From Roseiarcus sp963835955 (GTDB lineage Bacteria; Pseudomonadota; Alphaproteobacteria; Rhizobiales; Beijerinckiaceae), in contig CAWIHZ010000013.1 of NCBI GenBank assembly GCA_963835955.1, forward strand, positions 1 to 64,000: a stretch of DNA of 64,000 bases, written 5' to 3'. The translations under genes and the position numbers were made by a program. The notes under the pieces were generated by a model. It searched no databases and was not told the origin of the DNA. It worked only from the letters and a program-made list of their open reading frames with translations. Within the stretch, counting starts at the first letter, position 1, and each line of letters begins with the position of its first letter. Positions 62,279 through 64,000 of this stretch are shown piece by piece.

Positions 62279-63169
62279 TCAGGGGGCCCTTCCGAACAGG
62301 CCCGCGGGCCGGATCAACAGAACGATCGCCATGATCACGAACACGACCGTATTCGACGCCTCGGGATAGAACACCTTGGTCAGACCCTCGACGACGCCGA
62401 GCACGAATCCGGTCACGATCGAGCCGAGGATCGAACCCATGCCGCCGATCACCACGACCGCGAACACGACCGCGATTATGTCGGCGCCCATGCCGGGCCG
62501 AACCTGATTGATCGGCGCGGCCAGGACGCCGGCGAAGGCGGCGAGAGCGACGCCAAATCCGTAAGTCAAGGTGACCATACGCGGCACGTTGATGCCGAAG
62601 GCGCGCACCATGGTCGGGTTCTCGGTCGCCGCGCGCAGGTAAGAGCCGAGCTTCGTCCGCTCGATCACGAACCAGGTCGCGAAGCACACGACCGCCGAAG
62701 CAGCGATCACCCAGCCGCGATAGACGGGCAGAAACATGAAGCCGAGATTGTAGGCGCCGCTGAGTTGTTTCGGGATCGCGTAGGGAAGGCCGGACGCGCC
62801 GAAATAGTTCTGAAACAGGCCTTGAATGATCAGCGCCAAGCCGAAGGTCAGGAGTAGGCTATATAGTGGATCTAGGCCCGCGAGCCGCTTGAGAAAGAGT
62901 CGCTCGCTGATCGCGCCGATGGTCCCGATTGCCAGAGGAGAGAGCGCCAGCGACCACCAATAGTTGAGGCCCGCCCATTGGAGCAGAAAGTAAGCCGCGA
63001 AGGCCCCCATCATGTAGAATGCGCCATGAGCGAAGTTGACAATGGTCAACATGCCAAAAATGACTGCGAGACCGAGGCTCAACAGCGCGTAAAACGAGCC
63101 GTTGATGAGGCCGATCAGCAGCTGGCCGAAAAGCTCCGGCATGCTGATCGTGTGCCCGAAGATGCTCAT
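62279..63169 (-). CDS. livH: Branched-chain amino-acid-type ABC permease LivH
   Basis: Partner permease of LivM. The 296-residue protein has about eight membrane helices and the LivH signature LINGSFYALLSLGLAVIFGM at the N-terminus, FAHGAFYMMGAF, RAATENPTMVRAFGINVPRM (coupling loop) and VVIGGMGSILGSIVTGFVLG. The ATG at 63169 begins directly at MSIFGHTISMPEL; the open frame upstream is not conserved. The 187-bp gap to livF contains a large inverted repeat, so expression of the permeases may be partly uncoupled from livF. Confidence 0.92.
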   Translation of the reverse strand: MSIFGHTISMPELFGQLLIGLINGSFYALLSLGLAVIFGMLTIVNFAHGAFYMMGAFAAYFLLQWAGLNYWWSLALSPLAIGTIGAISERLFLKRLAGLDPLYSLLLTFGLALIIQGLFQNYFGASGLPYAIPKQLSGAYNLGFMFLPVYRGWVIAASAVVCFATWFVIERTKLGSYLRAATENPTMVRAFGINVPRMVTLTYGFGVALAAFAGVLAAPINQVRPGMGADIIAVVFAVVVIGGMGSILGSIVTGFVLGVVEGLTKVFYPEASNTVVFVIMAIVLLIRPAGLFGRAP

Positions 63170-63238
63170 GACCTGCGCCCCAGGGAAATCGCCAAGCGCT
63201 GTCCGCCCACTTCCGGCCGCACATGACGCCTCCGCAAT

Positions 63239-63316
63239 CTCCCGCAGCGGGCGTGGCGCCGCCTCTGCGGCGTCGGGCGCCGAGAGGCGCCCGTTGTTCG
63301 ACGAGCGTTGCGGGAG
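63239..63316. repeat. Palindromic intergenic element between livF and livH
   Basis: CTCCCGCA (63239-63246) and TGCGGGAG (63309-63316) form the outer arms. Inside, GGGCGCC (63275-63281) and GGCGCCC (63286-63292) form a perfect 7-bp stem with a GAGA loop. The right arm runs into GAGGGTTGGGGCGAGGG, a tail found in common REP-like repeats of proteobacteria. The element could stop or process transcripts within the liv operon. Confidence 0.65.
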
Positions 63317-63356
63317 AGGGTTGGGGCGAGGGCGGCGCGCCTGACAAACGTCATCG

Positions 63357-64000
63357 TCATACGCCGAGCGTCTCGTGCAGCATATCCATCCTTCCGGCGA
63401 GATCGGAGGTGGCGAAGGCGTCGATGATCCTGCCATGCTCCATGACGAAAAAACGGTCGGCGAGCGTCGAAGCGAAGCGGAAATTCTGCTCGACGAGCAG
63501 GATCGTGAAGCCCTCGCGTTTGAGTTCGGCGATCGTGCGGCCGATTTGCTCGATGATGACCGGGGCGAGACCTTCGGTCGGTTCGTCGAGCATGAGGAAG
63601 CGCGCGCCGGTGCGGAGAATTCTGGCGATGGCGAGCATCTGCTGCTCGCCACCCGAAAGCTTGCCGCCGCCGCTGGCGAGCCGTTCGCTCAGGTTGGGAA
63701 ACAGGGCGAAGATTTGCTTCGCGCTCAGCCCGCCCGTCTTGCCGATCTGAGGCGGAAGGAACAGATTCTCCTTCACCGAGAGGCTCGCGAAAATGGCGCG
63801 CTCCTCGGGACAGAACGCAACGCCGAGACGGGCGATGCGGTCGATCGAGAGCCCAATCAGCTCCCGGCCGTTGAACATCACCGAACCGTTGCGCTTGCGG
63901 ACGATGCCCATGATCGCCTTCAGCGTCGTAGTCTTGCCGGCGCCGTTTCGCCCCAGCAGGGTCACGACTTCGCCCTCGCGCACGTCGAGGTCAACTCCTT
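63357..64000 (-). CDS. livF: Branched-chain amino-acid-type ABC ATPase LivF (5' end outside)
   Basis: ATPase of the Liv-type importer, cut by the window end at its N-terminus. The visible 214 residues include Walker A LLGRNGAGKTTTLKAIMG, the Q-loop region GVAFCPEERAIFASLSVKEN, signature LSGGEQQMLAIARIL, Walker B FLMLDEPTEGLAP and the switch His position replaced by Gln in ILLVEQNFRFA, which is normal for LivF. The frame continues upstream of the apparent GTG at 63983 (GVDLDVREGE), so the true start lies beyond 64000. livG is not downstream of livM and is probably upstream, outside the window. Confidence 0.92.
   Translation of the reverse strand, partial: GVDLDVREGEVVTLLGRNGAGKTTTLKAIMGIVRKRNGSVMFNGRELIGLSIDRIARLGVAFCPEERAIFASLSVKENLFLPPQIGKTGGLSAKQIFALFPNLSERLASGGGKLSGGEQQMLAIARILRTGARFLMLDEPTEGLAPVIIEQIGRTIAELKREGFTILLVEQNFRFASTLADRFFVMEHGRIIDAFATSDLAGRMDMLHETLGV

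Overview
The window is high-GC bacterial DNA whose gene content points to an alphaproteobacterium of the Rhizobiales/Hyphomicrobiales. The markers are fdxA next to a CarD regulator, the cell-cycle regulator TrcR (DUF1013), hemD-mitofilin-hemY in one cluster, RNase R-DUF983-Nudix in one cluster, electron-transfer-flavoprotein ubiquinone oxidoreductase, and the hopanoid enzyme HpnE. A Beijerinckiaceae/Methylocystaceae-like host is my guess; no gene here settles the family. I saw no rRNA, tRNA or CRISPR array.

Layout. 0.5-6 kb: phosphate uptake and signalling operon pstSCAB-phoU-phoB behind a good Pho box; phoR is not here. 6.4-10.5 kb: araBAD, the isomerase-type L-arabinose pathway, without a regulator or transporter. 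10.5-14.7 kb: a small exported protein and a large SAM-cyclase-ATPase signalling protein. 14.9-18.6 kb: carD, a histone H1-like gene, fdxA and a helicase-related gene that lacks its helicase half. 18.8-29.7 kb: a 3-hydroxyisobutyrate dehydrogenase-like gene, an IS1182-type remnant abutting the ispE stop codon, ispE, a TPR protein, ETF-QO, uracil-DNA glycosylase, Nudix, DUF983 and RNase R. 30-36.2 kb: an envelope/glycan group (EI24 protein, GT2-GtrA, GT39, lysophospholipase-like hydrolase, an exported isoaspartyl methyltransferase, a dienelactone hydrolase).

36.4-42.6 kb is the most disturbed region. It holds an orphan contractile-tail tube gene, an AT-richer stretch with a possible tiny membrane protein, a diverged remnant of a ureC 3' end, a DUF4926 gene, and a urease cluster ureD-ureAB-ureC. 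An AbrB/PIN toxin-antitoxin pair is lodged between ureAB and ureC, ureAB carries a one-base frameshift, and ureEFG do not follow. 42.5-47.4 kb: EamA transporter, a second GT39, a frameshifted O-antigen-ligase-like gene, a small conserved protein and hpnE. 47.6-50.4 kb: the dihydropyrimidine dehydrogenase pair preT-preA behind a RutR-like operator. 50.4-60.6 kb: trcR, a glycine-zipper protein, tsaD, an OafA-type acyltransferase where hemC would be expected, then hemD, an alphaproteobacterial Mic60/mitofilin, hemY and a ferredoxin reductase. 60.7-64 kb: a GNAT gene and a branched-chain amino-acid/urea-type ABC transporter (livM, livH, livF cut by the window end).

Three loci (carD/H1, ureAB, ligase) each look one base away from an intact longer frame. 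This is either real decay or uncorrected sequencing indels, and raw reads should settle it before any of them is called a pseudogene. I found no clearly new multi-gene system. The most promising leads are the H1-like/CarD junction and the toxin-antitoxin pair embedded in the urease operon.
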